Assembly: GCF_000161835.1 (NCBI RefSeq)
Contig: NZ_GG697169.2
Coordinates: 667,852-731,851, forward strand
DNA length: 64,000 nucleotides
Direction: 5' to 3'
DNA from: Thalassobium sp. R2A62
GTDB lineage: Bacteria > Pseudomonadota > Alphaproteobacteria > Rhodobacterales > Rhodobacteraceae
The notes under the pieces are model-generated. The model did not search any database. It was not told the origin of the DNA and saw only the letters and a list, made by a program, of their open reading frames with translations. Of this stretch, positions 48,944 through 59,151 are shown piece after piece; position 1 is the first letter of the stretch, and the number at the start of each line of letters is the position of its first letter. The position numbers and the translations under genes are program-made.

Positions 48944-50518
48944 ATGCGACAACCAACACCGAACCCACAAATGGTCAAATTCAAGCATGCTCGCGCATTG
49001 CAAAAGGCGGGCAAGGTCAAACAGGCGATATCCGAATATCGTGCGCTCATTCTGATTGCTCCCAAAATGGCTGAGGCGCACTTTCAATTGGCGCGCCTGT
49101 TGATCGGCGAGCTGGAATATTCAAAGGCGCTAAATCACCTGGAAGTCGCCCGAAAGTACGCGCCGCTTGAAAAATCTGTTTGGCGCCAAACGTTGCATGC
49201 GTTGAACGAAGCTAATGATTTGTCCCGAACCCAAAGTGTCGTAAAGGAAGTTGGGTCCGGCCCTCTCGACAAGGCTTCGAAGGCAGTGTTGTGGATCGAC
49301 TTGTCAGAAACGCTGATCAACCTTGGCGACACAAAGCTCGCGATCAAACTATGCCGTGATGCGCAAAAGGTATTCCCCAAGCAAGAACAACCGACCCGTA
49401 TGATTGCCCGTGCCCATCTGCATGCAGGCGATTTTGACAAAACAGCTGCATCATGTCGGTCCGCGATCAAGATCAATCCTGGTTCGACTGATGCTTATTT
49501 GGGCTTGGCCAAGGTGCACAAATTCAAGATCGATGACCCTGAGCTTCAAGACATGAAGGCATTGCTTAAGACCGAGCTGACCGAAGTGGACACCGTGACG
49601 TTGAATTTTGCGTTAGGCAAAGCGCATGATGACATCAAGGATTACGACACTGCCTTTGCACATTACAAGGCCGCGAATGAGTGCTGTCGGAAATTGTCGC
49701 CGTTCAATTTTGACGAACATAAACGTGTTCTAAGCGCGATGCGCTCCACGTTGGACAATTACGATTTTGAAGAATTGGCAAAGGCGGGAAAACCAGACCG
49801 GTTGCCCATTTTCATCACAGGCAGTGCGCGTTCGGGCACCTCATTGGTCGAACAAATCTTGTCGCGTCATCCAGACGTCACATCGGCCGGAGAAACTGAA
49901 TGGTTCACGCGGGCACGGACCCGCAGTTTGCAGTCCAAAATCATGGATGACGGAGATTTGCCCAGGGATTTGTCTTCGGCTATCTCAGCATTAGGCGAAA
50001 CCTATCTTGCGCAAGCGCGCGAGCGGTTCCCAGATGCAAAGTACGTCACAGACAAAGCCATTTTCAACTATCGCTACCTTGGTCCCCTAGCTGCCGCCCT
50101 ACCCAATGCGCCAATCATCATTCTGCGGCGTGACCCTCGTGACACCGCGACTTCGTGTTACCGCAATATGTTTAGGTATGGCACGCATCTCTATTCGAAC
50201 GATCTAGCGGATCTAGGGCGTCATCTGGTCGATTTTGAAAAATTCGTTAGCTATTGGTCTGAGAAGCTCCCTAACCGGTTTCTCGAGGTTGATTATTCTG
50301 AGCTGACCAAGGATCCCGAACCTCAGGCAAAACGCATTCTCGACTACTGCGGTCTTGAATGGGTTCCAAATGTCCTGACGCCCGGTAAATCCGAATATCA
50401 GGTTCGGACGCTCAGCATTGTTCAGGCGCGCCAACCGATCAACAGCAAGTCTGTGGCGTCGTGGAAAAGATACGAAAAACACCTCGGCCCACTCTTTGAT
50501 GCGCTCGAGAGCGATTGA
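48944..50518 (+). CDS. TPR-repeat sulfotransferase family protein
   Basis: A 524-residue protein. The first 240 residues consist of tetratricopeptide-type helical repeats (MAEAHFQLARLLIGELEYSKALNHLEVA and similar). The second half is a sulfotransferase with the 5'-PAPS loop GSARSGTSLVEQIL and the 3'-phosphate-binding RDPRDTATSCYRNMF. Such fusions occur widely in Roseobacters and may sulfate proteins or glycans. The ATG at 48944 is preceded by GAGG. Confidence 0.87.
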   Translation: MRQPTPNPQMVKFKHARALQKAGKVKQAISEYRALILIAPKMAEAHFQLARLLIGELEYSKALNHLEVARKYAPLEKSVWRQTLHALNEANDLSRTQSVVKEVGSGPLDKASKAVLWIDLSETLINLGDTKLAIKLCRDAQKVFPKQEQPTRMIARAHLHAGDFDKTAASCRSAIKINPGSTDAYLGLAKVHKFKIDDPELQDMKALLKTELTEVDTVTLNFALGKAHDDIKDYDTAFAHYKAANECCRKLSPFNFDEHKRVLSAMRSTLDNYDFEELAKAGKPDRLPIFITGSARSGTSLVEQILSRHPDVTSAGETEWFTRARTRSLQSKIMDDGDLPRDLSSAISALGETYLAQARERFPDAKYVTDKAIFNYRYLGPLAAALPNAPIIILRRDPRDTATSCYRNMFRYGTHLYSNDLADLGRHLVDFEKFVSYWSEKLPNRFLEVDYSELTKDPEPQAKRILDYCGLEWVPNVLTPGKSEYQVRTLSIVQARQPINSKSVASWKRYEKHLGPLFDALESD

Positions 50519-50570
50519 AGGGTTGCACCTCTTTTCAGAGCGGATTAAACGCCCCTCGTGACTACCCAGT

Positions 50571-50660
50571 GGAGAGGTGCCGGAGTGGTCGAACGGGACG
50601 GATTCGAAATCCGTTGTACCTGCAAGGGTACCCAGGGTTCGAATCCCTGTCTCTCTGCCA
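50571..50660 (+). tRNA. tRNA-Ser (anticodon CGA)
   Basis: A 90-base tRNA with the class II long variable arm. The anticodon stem ACGGA/TCCGT encloses TTCGAAA, so the anticodon is CGA. The T arm CAGGGTTCGAATCCCTG is standard, and CCA is encoded. The acceptor stem has G-U pairs at both ends, which is slightly unusual. Confidence 0.95.
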
Positions 50661-50703
50661 CTTTCCTACAACATAGTTTGGGCAAGCCGTTGGTTCACAA
50701 ATG

Positions 50704-50732
50704 AAAACGCCGATCCTATCGGGGACCGGCGT
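50704..50732 (-). terminator. Rho-independent terminator of the beta-rich protein gene
   Basis: On the minus strand ACGCCGGTCC pairs with GGATCGGCGT (ten bases, one G-U) around CCGATA, and TTTTC follows. It lies 30 bases past the stop codon of the gene at 50762-51400 and about 45 bases beyond the tRNA 3' end. Confidence 0.82.
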
Positions 50733-50761
50733 AGCCCTGCTCGGTTTGCGAACGCGCTAGA

Positions 50762-51400
50762 TCATAAAGTCATTTGCACTGAGATCCGAGGCTTGCAGCC
50801 CTTCCAGCAGGCCAGCAGATTGGTGACAACCAATCCTTCCACCTGTGGGCCGTTTAGTGCGGGCCTGCTTGTGATCCAGAACGGGTAAATAACATCGATG
50901 GCTGCCGGACCACTGATTTGGAGGTTTTCAACAACAATGTCCGTCGCGGCCTCGGTCGCAGTGGATGCTATGACAACCCCGTACTTCCATCCAACAATTG
51001 TAAGTGAGTCTGGTGATGGATCTGTCGATCCAACGTTGCCAATGAACGGATCCTTCGCCGCATCGCCCAGAACAGCCGTATCAGTATTCCCTGCGGCATC
51101 TAACGTGCCCGTACCAGTCAGGCCTGCAGATTGCGTGCCAGACAGATCATAGGCCGAACCGACAATGGCGCTATCCAGCGTTAGCGTTACACCAGCATTC
51201 AAATTCAACGCAATGTTGTCTTGGGCGACAATTGTTGTCGAAAATGACGTCGACGCAGTGACATTTACAACCCCGGATGTCGCGGTGGCTGATCCTAAAA
51301 TGTATACATCCAAGGCCGCTAGCGCATCGTTGATATCGGCTCCGGTAGAAACGTCGATTGACGCAACGCCATTAAGTTCAACAATTGTAAAGTTATTCAT
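50762..51400 (-). CDS. Unrecognised beta-rich, Asp/Thr/Ala-rich protein, possibly truncated
   Basis: A 212-residue protein with no family I recognise. It is rich in Thr, Ser, Ala, Val and Asp and nearly lacks Lys and Arg until the last 30 residues, which suits a secreted beta-helix-like protein. No N-terminal signal peptide is seen. Near the end the composition changes abruptly. In an adjacent frame the same DNA reads EGLQASDLSANDFMI and stops at 50757, an acidic hydrophobic ending like type I secretion signals. A frameshift near 50810 is therefore possible. The gene has a good terminator of its own. Confidence 0.5.
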   Translation of the reverse strand: MNNFTIVELNGVASIDVSTGADINDALAALDVYILGSATATSGVVNVTASTSFSTTIVAQDNIALNLNAGVTLTLDSAIVGSAYDLSGTQSAGLTGTGTLDAAGNTDTAVLGDAAKDPFIGNVGSTDPSPDSLTIVGWKYGVVIASTATEAATDIVVENLQISGPAAIDVIYPFWITSRPALNGPQVEGLVVTNLLACWKGCKPRISVQMTL

Positions 51401-51683
51401 TCCGTTCCTCTGCTCGAGCTTGCCCAGATGTCTTTTCGTTTTCTTGTGAGGCCTGCTGAATTTACTGCTTCACCAATCCAACAAAATATTGGACGGAATA
51501 AGGCAAAAACGGTGCCTAAACAGACAATCGGCCTTAAATAAGATGCAAGTCGGGACAACACTGCCCCTCTCTTTGACCTAACGATCAAAGGTGATTTGGG
51601 TAATTTATTTAGCGAGAACAGACAGTAATACCGATCTTTGGCTCTGAAATAGGTGACCGGTCACTACCTGGGCGAGAAGTGGA

Positions 51684-53174
51684 TCAGCAATTTGTTATCG
51701 TACGTTGAACTGCATCCGTCCAACCAGCATATCTTTCGATCCGAACATCATCGTCCATCTGAGAAGAGAAGGTTTTGTCCACCGCCCAGTTGGCAGCAAA
51801 TCCCGCCTGATCGGGGTAAACTCCAGCACGACTGCCAGCGAGCCACGCCACACCAAGTGCGGTGGTTTCCAGCACTTTGGGTCGATCAACGTCTGCATCG
51901 ATGATGTCCGCCAGAAATTGCATGGTCCAGTCAGACGCACTCATGCCGCCATCTACACGCAAGGTCGCTCCGCCCTCGGCATCGTCCCAATCGGCATGCA
52001 TCGCTTCGAGTAGGTCACGTGTTTGAAATCCAACGCTTTCCAAAGCGGCCTTTGCGAATTCCTTTGGGCCGGAATTGCGGGTTAACCCATAAATTGCGCC
52101 GCGTGCTTCTGCATCCCAATACGGCGCACCTAGGCCCGTGAAGGCAGGCACCATATAGAGCGAATGGCCGGTGTCAGCACTTTGCGCCATGGCTCCGGTT
52201 TCTGATGCATTTTCAATGATCTGCATGCCGTCTCGTAGCCATTGAACCACGGCACCTGCGATAAAGATTGATCCCTCAAGCGCATAGGTCACCTTGCCAT
52301 CTAGCTGATATGCGATCGTGCCTAACAACCGGTTCTGGCTCTCCACCAGAGTATCGCCCGTGTTCAAAAGCGCGAAGCAACCCGTCCCGTAAGTGGATTT
52401 TAGCATTCCTGGCTCAAAGCTGGCCTGCCCCAGCGTGGCGGCTTGCTGATCTCCGGCAACGCCCAAAATTGGAATGTCGGCGCCAAGATGTTCTGCCAGT
52501 GCGGTGCCAAAATCTGCGGCACAGTCCGTGACATGGGGCAGCATCTCCATCGGAATACCAAACCTGTCGCAAATCTCGCTATCCCATGCTCCATCACGAA
52601 TATTATACAGCATGGTGCGCGCGGCATTCGTGGCATCAGTGACGTGCTCTGCACCATTGGTAAATTTCCAGATCAGAAATGCATCAATTGTACCGAATAA
52701 GAGCCTGCCATTATGCGCTTTTGCCCTCACACCCTCGACGTTTTCCAAGATCCAACGCAACTTGGTACCCGAAAAATATGGATCCAACAGGAGACCCGTC
52801 TTTTGGGTCAACGTGCCCTCAAACCCTTCGGCCCTTAGCTGTTTGCAATACTCTGACGTCCGGCGGTCTTGCCAAACAATCGCGTTGTACACAGGCTCGC
52901 CAGTATTCTTGTCCCAAACCACGGTCGTTTCGCGCTGGTTTGTGATGCCAATTCCCGCAACGTCTGCTGCGGATATGCCCGCCTTTACAATCGCATCGCG
53001 AGAGGTTTGCAGCGTGGTCGCCCACAAATCTGCCGGATCATGTTCAACCCAACCCGATTGGGGGAAATGCTGTGGGAACTCTTGCTGGGAGGTCGCAACA
53101 ATCTGCATATCAGCATCAAAAACGATGCCACGGCTCGATGTGGTGCCTTGGTCGATTGCAAGGATGTAGGTCAT
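51684..53174 (-). CDS. glpK: Glycerol kinase
   Basis: A 496-residue FGGY kinase that makes glycerol 3-phosphate. [13 protein letters not shown] at the start and the C-terminal [20 protein letters not shown] signature are present. Length is normal. It lies downstream of glpD in the same direction, with 72 bases between. Confidence 0.97.
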   Translation of the reverse strand: MTYILAIDQGTTSSRGIVFDADMQIVATSQQEFPQHFPQSGWVEHDPADLWATTLQTSRDAIVKAGISAADVAGIGITNQRETTVVWDKNTGEPVYNAIVWQDRRTSEYCKQLRAEGFEGTLTQKTGLLLDPYFSGTKLRWILENVEGVRAKAHNGRLLFGTIDAFLIWKFTNGAEHVTDATNAARTMLYNIRDGAWDSEICDRFGIPMEMLPHVTDCAADFGTALAEHLGADIPILGVAGDQQAATLGQASFEPGMLKSTYGTGCFALLNTGDTLVESQNRLLGTIAYQLDGKVTYALEGSIFIAGAVVQWLRDGMQIIENASETGAMAQSADTGHSLYMVPAFTGLGAPYWDAEARGAIYGLTRNSGPKEFAKAALESVGFQTRDLLEAMHADWDDAEGGATLRVDGGMSASDWTMQFLADIIDADVDRPKVLETTALGVAWLAGSRAGVYPDQAGFAANWAVDKTFSSQMDDDVRIERYAGWTDAVQRTITNC

Positions 53175-53246
53175 GATCGGTGCCCCAGTATTTTATGTAG
53201 CGTGCGTATTTTTGGTCGCAATTTATCGAATTGGCAATATCAGGTT

Positions 53247-54818
53247 CTACCCAGCCAAGACGGGGTTTTGTGCCATGTGGTCATCCAGTGTGTTGATCTG
53301 TTCCGCTGTCATCCTCAGGCCCAATTTAGAGCGACGCCAAACGACATCTTCGGCTGTTTGAGCATATTCACGCGACATCAACCACGTCACTTCGGCCTCG
53401 GTTAGGGTCGCACCAAAGTCAACCCCAAGGTCGCGCACATTGTTTGCCCCGCCTAGTATGTCAAAGGCTTCGGTTCCATACCCGCGGATCAGCCGCTGGG
53501 CCCAGCGTTCCGTCAAAAACGCGTAGGTGTTGCGCAAACGATCGGTCAAGGCCCCGACATCCGCCACTTTGAAATCACCTCCAGGCAGCGCGACACCTGC
53601 AGTCCATTCCGGCCCCGTTCCTGGTAAAACATTTGCAAGTTTGACCAGCGCGTGTTCCGCCAGCTTGCGGTATGTCGTGATCTTGCCCCCAAATACGTTC
53701 AAGAGTGGTGCGCCGCTTTCGTCCATCGACAACACATAGTCGCGTGTGGCCGCAGTCGCGGATTTTGCACCATCATCATAGAGAGGCCGCACACCAGAAT
53801 AGGTCCAGACGATATCCTTGCGTTCAATCGATTGCTCGAAATATTGCGATGCGAAATGGCACAGATAGTCCTGTTCTTCCTGTGTTGCGATCGGTTTTGT
53901 TTCCAGATCGGTGTGTTCCGCATCTGTCGTGCCGATCAGCGTGAAATCAGTCTCATAAGGAATAGCGAAAATGATACGTCCGTCTTCACCTTGGAAGAAA
54001 TAGCATTTATCATGGTCATAGAGCCGCTTGGTCACGATATGACTGCCCCGCACAAGGCGGACGCCTTCGCTCGAGTTCACGCGGACCGTATTGCGAATGA
54101 TGTCTTCGACCCATGGTCCACCTGCATTCACAATGGCACGTGCATAGTGTGTCTCGAGGGTGCCGTTGGTATCGGTCACGATCTCCCACAAATCGTCGAC
54201 GCGTGTCGCACTGACAGCTTTGGTGCGCGTCATGATCCGCGCGCCGCGCGCTTGGGCGTCGCGTGCGTTTAATACAACAAGGCGGGAATCCTCGATCCAG
54301 CAATCGCTATATTCGTAAGCCTTTACGAACTTTTCCTTGAGCGGAGCACCTTCGGGTCCAAACCTCAGATTGACCGTCCGCGTGGCGGGCAAAATTTCGC
54401 GCCCCCCCAAAGTGTCGTATAAAAACAAACCGAGACGGATCAACCAAGCGGGCCTGCGCCCCTTCATCCACGGCATAACAGTGTTCAACAGCTTTGATGT
54501 TGGTGTCTCGCCCTCAAACCGCATGTCGCGATGGTACGGCAATACAAACCGCATGGGCCAACTGATGTGAGGCATCGCGCGCAGCAGCGTTTCTCGTTCG
54601 ACCAACGCTTTGCGTACGAGGTTAAACTCGAAATACTCCAAATACCGAAGGCCTCCGTGGAACAGCTTGGTTGATGCCGATGACGTGGCCGACGCCAGAT
54701 CGTTCTTTTCCACCAAAGCGACCGACAACCCACGCCCCGCTGCATCCCGTGCGATGCCGCAACCGTTTATGCCGCCGCCAATGACAAAGATGTCGTGTGG
54801 AGTGTGCTGTGTGTTCAT
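53247..54818 (-). CDS. glpD: Aerobic glycerol-3-phosphate dehydrogenase
   Basis: A 523-residue membrane-associated flavoenzyme that oxidises glycerol 3-phosphate to dihydroxyacetone phosphate and feeds electrons to quinone. The FAD loop is IGGGINGCGIARDAAGRG near residues 12-29. The ATG at 54818 has AGAGG eight bases upstream, so the longer frame to 54863 is not needed. It is divergent from glpR. Confidence 0.95.
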   Translation of the reverse strand: MNTQHTPHDIFVIGGGINGCGIARDAAGRGLSVALVEKNDLASATSSASTKLFHGGLRYLEYFEFNLVRKALVERETLLRAMPHISWPMRFVLPYHRDMRFEGETPTSKLLNTVMPWMKGRRPAWLIRLGLFLYDTLGGREILPATRTVNLRFGPEGAPLKEKFVKAYEYSDCWIEDSRLVVLNARDAQARGARIMTRTKAVSATRVDDLWEIVTDTNGTLETHYARAIVNAGGPWVEDIIRNTVRVNSSEGVRLVRGSHIVTKRLYDHDKCYFFQGEDGRIIFAIPYETDFTLIGTTDAEHTDLETKPIATQEEQDYLCHFASQYFEQSIERKDIVWTYSGVRPLYDDGAKSATAATRDYVLSMDESGAPLLNVFGGKITTYRKLAEHALVKLANVLPGTGPEWTAGVALPGGDFKVADVGALTDRLRNTYAFLTERWAQRLIRGYGTEAFDILGGANNVRDLGVDFGATLTEAEVTWLMSREYAQTAEDVVWRRSKLGLRMTAEQINTLDDHMAQNPVLAG

Positions 54819-54890
54819 CGAAATGCCTCTGCTCTTCTGGTGATTGGGTGCCACACGGATCAATTTGGGGCAAGCGCAACCGCGGTAAAG

Positions 54891-54924
54891 GTTCGTTAAA
54901 GAGTGCGTGAACGCAAAAACGAAC
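54891..54924. promoter_or_regulatory. Upstream GlpR-type half-site pair
   Basis: GTTCGTT and AACGAAC are inverted and 20 bases apart, in the region upstream of glpD and glpR. The same heptamers form the core of the perfect palindrome at the glpR start, so the regulator probably binds both. Confidence 0.5.
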
Positions 54925-54963
54925 GAGAGTTAATTGCAATAAACGACCACATATAAGATACTG

Positions 54964-54991
54964 ATGTTCGTTATAGATGGAAAACGAACAT
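54964..54991. promoter_or_regulatory. Palindromic operator overlapping the glpR start codon
   Basis: ATGTTCGTT and AACGAACAT are perfect nine-base inverted arms with a ten-base spacer. The right arm ends within the ATG of glpR (54990-54992). Bound repressor would block both the glpR start and the divergent glpD promoter. This agrees with DeoR-type autoregulation. Confidence 0.68.
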
Positions 54992-55745
54992 GACGGATCC
55001 GCGCCACAGCTTGATCTTAAAACGTGCGCGACGGGACGGTGTCGTTCGTGCCGACCAATTAGCCGATGAGCTGGGCGTCGCGGTACAGACCATTCGGCGT
55101 GATCTGCGCCAACTCAGCACAGCAGGTGTTCTGGAGCGGACACACGGCGGGGCCGCGCTGCCGTCAGGGGTTCGCAACATCGGACATCGCAGCAGACGTG
55201 GACAAGCACGCGACGCCAAAGCACGAATTGGCGCAGCTGTGGCACAGGCTATCCCTGATGATGCGTCCTTGTTCTTGAACATTGGCACGACGACCGAAGC
55301 GGTTGCGCGTGCACTGATGCAGCACCGCCGTCTGATGGTTGTGACAAACAATCTGAACGTCGCGAATATTTTGGCCGAAAACGAGAGCGCCCAAGTGATT
55401 GTCGCGGGCGGCAAGCTTCGCCGTTCCGATGGCGGTTTGGTTGGTGATCTAACCGCGGACGTGATCACGCGGTTCAAAGTGGATTTTGCCGTGATTGGGA
55501 CGTCGGCCATTGATGATACTGGCGATCTATTGGATTTTGATGCCGACGAGGTGCGGGTCAGCCAAACCATTCTGGCCCAAGCGCGCACACGGTTTTTGGT
55601 GGCCGATGCCGGCAAGTTCAATCGCGCGGCCCCTGTTAGAATTGGATCATTATCGCAAATTGATCGGTTTTATACCGATGCCACACTGCCCGAGGCGCTG
55701 CTTCACCAGTGTCAGGATTGGAACACGCGGGTTTTGCGCGTTTAA
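54990..55745 (+). CDS. glpR: DeoR-family glycerol regulon repressor
   Basis: A 251-residue DeoR-type repressor. The helix-turn-helix is [23 protein letters not shown] at about residues 21-43, and the C-terminal sugar-phosphate-binding domain has [15 protein letters not shown] and [15 protein letters not shown]. Divergence from glpD points to glycerol-3-phosphate sensing. Its stop overlaps the convergent rlmE stop by four bases. Confidence 0.9.
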   Translation: MTDPRHSLILKRARRDGVVRADQLADELGVAVQTIRRDLRQLSTAGVLERTHGGAALPSGVRNIGHRSRRGQARDAKARIGAAVAQAIPDDASLFLNIGTTTEAVARALMQHRRLMVVTNNLNVANILAENESAQVIVAGGKLRRSDGGLVGDLTADVITRFKVDFAVIGTSAIDDTGDLLDFDADEVRVSQTILAQARTRFLVADAGKFNRAAPVRIGSLSQIDRFYTDATLPEALLHQCQDWNTRVLRV

Positions 55746-56455
55746 CCTTTGAACCCTGTTGCGACGACAAATTTTTCGGAACTGTCCGACCGCGATGCGG
55801 GGGGTTTCACATTTGCCACTTTGGTGAATTTGGTTTTCAACAACTTCTGAAGATCGCCTTCAGCGCCACCGGCGAGGACTTTGGCCACGAATGTGCCGCC
55901 CTCTTCGAGAACGTCAAAGGCAAAGTAAGCGGCCGCCTCGCACAGCGCGATGATCCGCAAGTGGTCTGTTTGTTTGTGACCCGACGCACTGGCTGCCATG
56001 TCAGACATCACCACATCGGCTTTGCCGCCCAGCCATTCTTTGACCTTTAGGTCGGCGTCGTCTTCCATGAAATCCAACTGGTGCAATTCACACCCAGCGA
56101 TTGGCTCCATCTCTTGGAGATCAACGCCGAGGATCGTGCCCTGCGCCTTGGACGTCTTTTGCCCCAAAACATTGCAGCGTTTCACGGCCACCTGACACCA
56201 TCCGCCCGGAGCCGCGCCCAGATCAACGATCCGCGCACCTGGTACCAAGAACCGGTATTTGTCATCCAGCTCAAGGATTTTATAGGCCGCCCGACCGCGA
56301 TAGCCATCCGCCTTGGCGCGTTTGACATAGGGGTCGTTAAGTTGACGCTGCAACCACAGGGTCGACGACATCTTGCGGCCACGCGCGGACTTGACCTTGA
56401 CCGTCAAATCCCGCTGTCCGCGACCCGATGTATTGCCCGTTGGTTTCTTCGCCAT
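55742..56455 (-). CDS. rlmE: 23S rRNA 2'-O-ribose methyltransferase RlmE
   Basis: A 237-residue FtsJ/RrmJ enzyme that methylates U2552 of 23S r[32 protein letters not shown] (SAM loop) and [20 protein letters not shown] are intact. The ATG at 56455 follows AGGAC. It lies downstream of the ppx gene in the same direction. Confidence 0.94.
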   Translation of the reverse strand: MAKKPTGNTSGRGQRDLTVKVKSARGRKMSSTLWLQRQLNDPYVKRAKADGYRGRAAYKILELDDKYRFLVPGARIVDLGAAPGGWCQVAVKRCNVLGQKTSKAQGTILGVDLQEMEPIAGCELHQLDFMEDDADLKVKEWLGGKADVVMSDMAASASGHKQTDHLRIIALCEAAAYFAFDVLEEGGTFVAKVLAGGAEGDLQKLLKTKFTKVANVKPPASRSDSSEKFVVATGFKG

Positions 56456-56503
56456 TGTCCTATTCCCAAAAAATGCCCGCCGTAAGCTCCGACAGGGCAA
56501 CGC

Positions 56504-57616
56504 CTAGTATGGCCCGTCTTCGAGCACGCCATCTGCACTCATCTGTGCATAGAGTAAACCCTCGCGCAGGCCTCTATCCGCCACAGACAGCCGATCTGTT
56601 GGCCAAATCCGCATCAAAGCCTGCAAAATCGCTGATCCTGACATGATCAGGGCCTGACGGTCCCGTCCGATGCGTGGGTCCGCACGTCGGCCCGCAGGGC
56701 CAAGTGTTAGGTATTCACGGATTACTGCATCAATTTGATCAGACGTCATGCGTAGGCCGTCAACCTTGGTGCGATCATATCGTCTTAGCCCCAAATGCGA
56801 CGCGGCCACAGTTGTAACCGTTCCACTGGTCCCGATAATCTGGAACCCTTCGCGGTTTTGCTCTGTTGCATAGGGCGCAAACTCGGCGAGGTTTTCTTCA
56901 AAGAACCAGCTCATCAATGCAAAGCGACCAGCGTCATCTTCGACGTCCTCGAATTGATCACGCAAGGTCGCAACGCCCAATGGCACCGAAATCCAGTCGA
57001 CTACCTTGGCCGCTGCAAAAGGACCCGGGTCCTGACAAAAACCAGAATGCAACCGCATGATCGACTTTGGCCGGTCGAGCTTTGGCACATTTGTCAGATC
57101 GATCCACACCAGTTCAGTCGACCCCCCGCCAATATCGACGACCAACAACTGTTCCGTCTTGGTCGACACAAGCGGCGCACAAGAGATAACGGCCAAACGT
57201 GCTTCTTCTTCTGGCTCGATGATATCAAGCTTAAGCCCCGTCTCGCGGCGCACTTGGTTGATGAACTGATCTGCGTTGCTGGCACGACGACAGGCCTCGG
57301 TTGCGACTAGCCGCATCCGTTTAACCTTGTGTCGGTTCAGTTTTTGACGACAGATCCGGATCGCGTTGACCGTACAGGTCATAGACGCACGGCTAAGCCG
57401 TCCGGTGCTCTCTAGCCCGGCCCCGAGTTGGACGGACTTTGAGAAACTATCGACCACATGAAACTGGTTGCCCTTTGGTTGGGCAATCAGCATGCGGCAA
57501 CTGTTGGTCCCCAAATCGAGCGCCGCATATAGCTGTGCTGGATCGGGACGATGAGGCGCGGACTGTTCGACCGCTTTTGGGAACGCGCCCGCACCTTTGG
57601 GACGCTTGGGCGCCAT
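56504..57616 (-). CDS. ppx: Ppx/GppA exopolyphosphatase
   Basis: A 370-residue member of the Ppx/GppA family, which degrades polyphosphate or pppGpp. ALDLGTNSCRMLIAQ and VDIGGGSTELVWI are the two phosphate-binding signatures. GGAGGG lies seven bases before ATG 57616. The long N-terminal extension of the frame to 57727 is rejected. Common gene pair with rlmE in Roseobacters. Confidence 0.92.
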   Translation of the reverse strand: MAPKRPKGAGAFPKAVEQSAPHRPDPAQLYAALDLGTNSCRMLIAQPKGNQFHVVDSFSKSVQLGAGLESTGRLSRASMTCTVNAIRICRQKLNRHKVKRMRLVATEACRRASNADQFINQVRRETGLKLDIIEPEEEARLAVISCAPLVSTKTEQLLVVDIGGGSTELVWIDLTNVPKLDRPKSIMRLHSGFCQDPGPFAAAKVVDWISVPLGVATLRDQFEDVEDDAGRFALMSWFFEENLAEFAPYATEQNREGFQIIGTSGTVTTVAASHLGLRRYDRTKVDGLRMTSDQIDAVIREYLTLGPAGRRADPRIGRDRQALIMSGSAILQALMRIWPTDRLSVADRGLREGLLYAQMSADGVLEDGPY

Positions 57617-57881
57617 AGTCACGCCCTCCATTTCGAGTTGCCTTAAAGGTAGGCGCGCAAACCTCATCGCGCAAGTCTTATGACGCGGGGCATCTGATTG
57701 TTCATATACAATATGAATGGCTTTCACGGGGCGTGGGGTGGTCTTTGAACGCGCAGGTCCTGATATTGCGCCACAACATCTGCGCGCGTCGTGATCTGTC
57801 CCTGTGGTGTCGAAAAATGCACCAAGCGACGACTCACCGCAGCGTAGAACAGAAGCTAGAGAGATAAGAGGGAATCACGAA

Positions 57882-58178
57882 ATGGCAGATGTGGTCATCG
57901 TTTACTGGCGCGATATACCAGCGCAGGTCATCGTCGGCAAAGGCCGCCGTGCAGCAAAAGTTCAGCTGCCAGAACGCTTTGAACAAGCAATTGACCGGGC
58001 TGCGATGAAGATTGGCGCCGAGGATACGGATGCCTATCTTGCAGAATGGCGCAAAGCCGCACCGTTCTCGGTCGACGGTGATGACCGCGAAGTGGCGGAC
58101 GCTCAGGCAGCCAAGATCGACGAAGAGTATGATCGCGAGCGCATCAAGACGCTGATCGCGAATGACGGTTGGGCCTAA
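57882..58178 (+). CDS. Small 'virulence factor' domain protein of the one-carbon operon
   Basis: A 98-residue soluble protein matching the short family annotated as virulence factor. VVIVYWRDIPAQVIVGKGRRAAKVQLPERF is its core. The name has no proven meaning here; family members in Rhodobacterales lie beside methyltetrahydrofolate methyltransferase genes, as in this window. The ATG at 57882 follows AGAGGGA. It opens an apparent three-gene operon. Confidence 0.78.
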   Translation: MADVVIVYWRDIPAQVIVGKGRRAAKVQLPERFEQAIDRAAMKIGAEDTDAYLAEWRKAAPFSVDGDDREVADAQAAKIDEEYDRERIKTLIANDGWA

Positions 58179-58210
58179 GGCCCGGTCACAGCAGCATAAG
58201 GGAGGCCATC

Positions 58211-59140
58211 ATGGCGCTGTTGAATTTCAGAAAAAAAGAGGCGGATGCGCCAATCGAAGTGAACCCTCAGGTCGAGGCGTTTCTAGATGGCTATTCTATC
58301 GAGGTGATGCCACGCACGGCTGAAAAGGTTGAAGATTTCCAAGCGTTGCTACCCAAAGGCACGCGGGTCTATATCGCCCATATCGAAGGCACCCCGATCG
58401 AAGACATGGTCGCATCAGCGAAACGACTGGCTGCCGATGGGTATCCTGTCATGCCGCACTTCCCTGCGCGGATCATCAAGGACGAAGCAACGCTAGCCGA
58501 TTGGATTGCGCGCTACCAAGGTGAAGCAGGTGTGGATCAAGCATTGCTACTGGCAGGTGGTGTGACCAAACCCCATGGCGATTACGACAGCTCCATGCAG
58601 CTGTTGGACAACGGCCTGTTCGACAAAGCAGGGTTTCAACGACTGCACGTCGCGGGCCACCCTGAGGGCAACAAAGACATTGATCCCAATGGCGGCATGG
58701 CAAATGTGGATGCAGCTTTGAAATGGAAGCAAGAGTTCTCGAACCGGACCGACGCCAAAATGGCGTTGGCCACGCAATTTGCATTCGAGGCCGGCCCCAT
58801 CATCGAATGGGCGGATGCCGTCAAAGCAGCTGGTATTGATATCCCAATTCACATCGGCATCGCCGGTCCCGCAAAACTGCAAACGCTCATCAAGTTTGCA
58901 ATTGCTTGCGGCGTCGGTCCGTCACTCAAAGTACTGCAAAAGCGCGCAAAGGATGTGACCAAGCTGTTGCTGCCATTCGAGCCGACCGAGGTTCTAACTG
59001 AACTGGCTGCACACAAAGCTGCAAACCCTGATTTCAACATCGAATCCGTCCACTTCTTTCCGCTGGGCGGCATCAAGACAAACGCCAACTGGGCGCTCAC
59101 TCATGGCGGGACTTCAGCTGTTCCCGTCTCACAATCCTAA
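58211..59140 (+). CDS. Methylenetetrahydrofolate reductase-like protein
   Basis: A 309-residue TIM-barrel protein related to MetF. GTRVYIAHIEGTPIEDMVASAKRLAADGYPVMPH and LLLAGG are recognisable, and GIAGPAKLQTLIKFAIACGVG follows. It is divergent from biosynthetic MetF. GGGAGG lies six bases before ATG 58211. Placed between a small protein and a corrinoid methyltransferase, it may oxidise methyl-tetrahydrofolate to methylene-tetrahydrofolate rather than make methionine precursor. Confidence 0.84.
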   Translation: MALLNFRKKEADAPIEVNPQVEAFLDGYSIEVMPRTAEKVEDFQALLPKGTRVYIAHIEGTPIEDMVASAKRLAADGYPVMPHFPARIIKDEATLADWIARYQGEAGVDQALLLAGGVTKPHGDYDSSMQLLDNGLFDKAGFQRLHVAGHPEGNKDIDPNGGMANVDAALKWKQEFSNRTDAKMALATQFAFEAGPIIEWADAVKAAGIDIPIHIGIAGPAKLQTLIKFAIACGVGPSLKVLQKRAKDVTKLLLPFEPTEVLTELAAHKAANPDFNIESVHFFPLGGIKTNANWALTHGGTSAVPVSQS

Positions 59141-59151
59141 GGACCTGCCCC

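Noticed and set aside
50571-50760. tRNA-Ser as an integration site with a direct repeat of its 3' end
   Set aside because: I looked for a second copy of the tRNA 3' end in the flanking DNA and found none; there is no integrase gene nearby.
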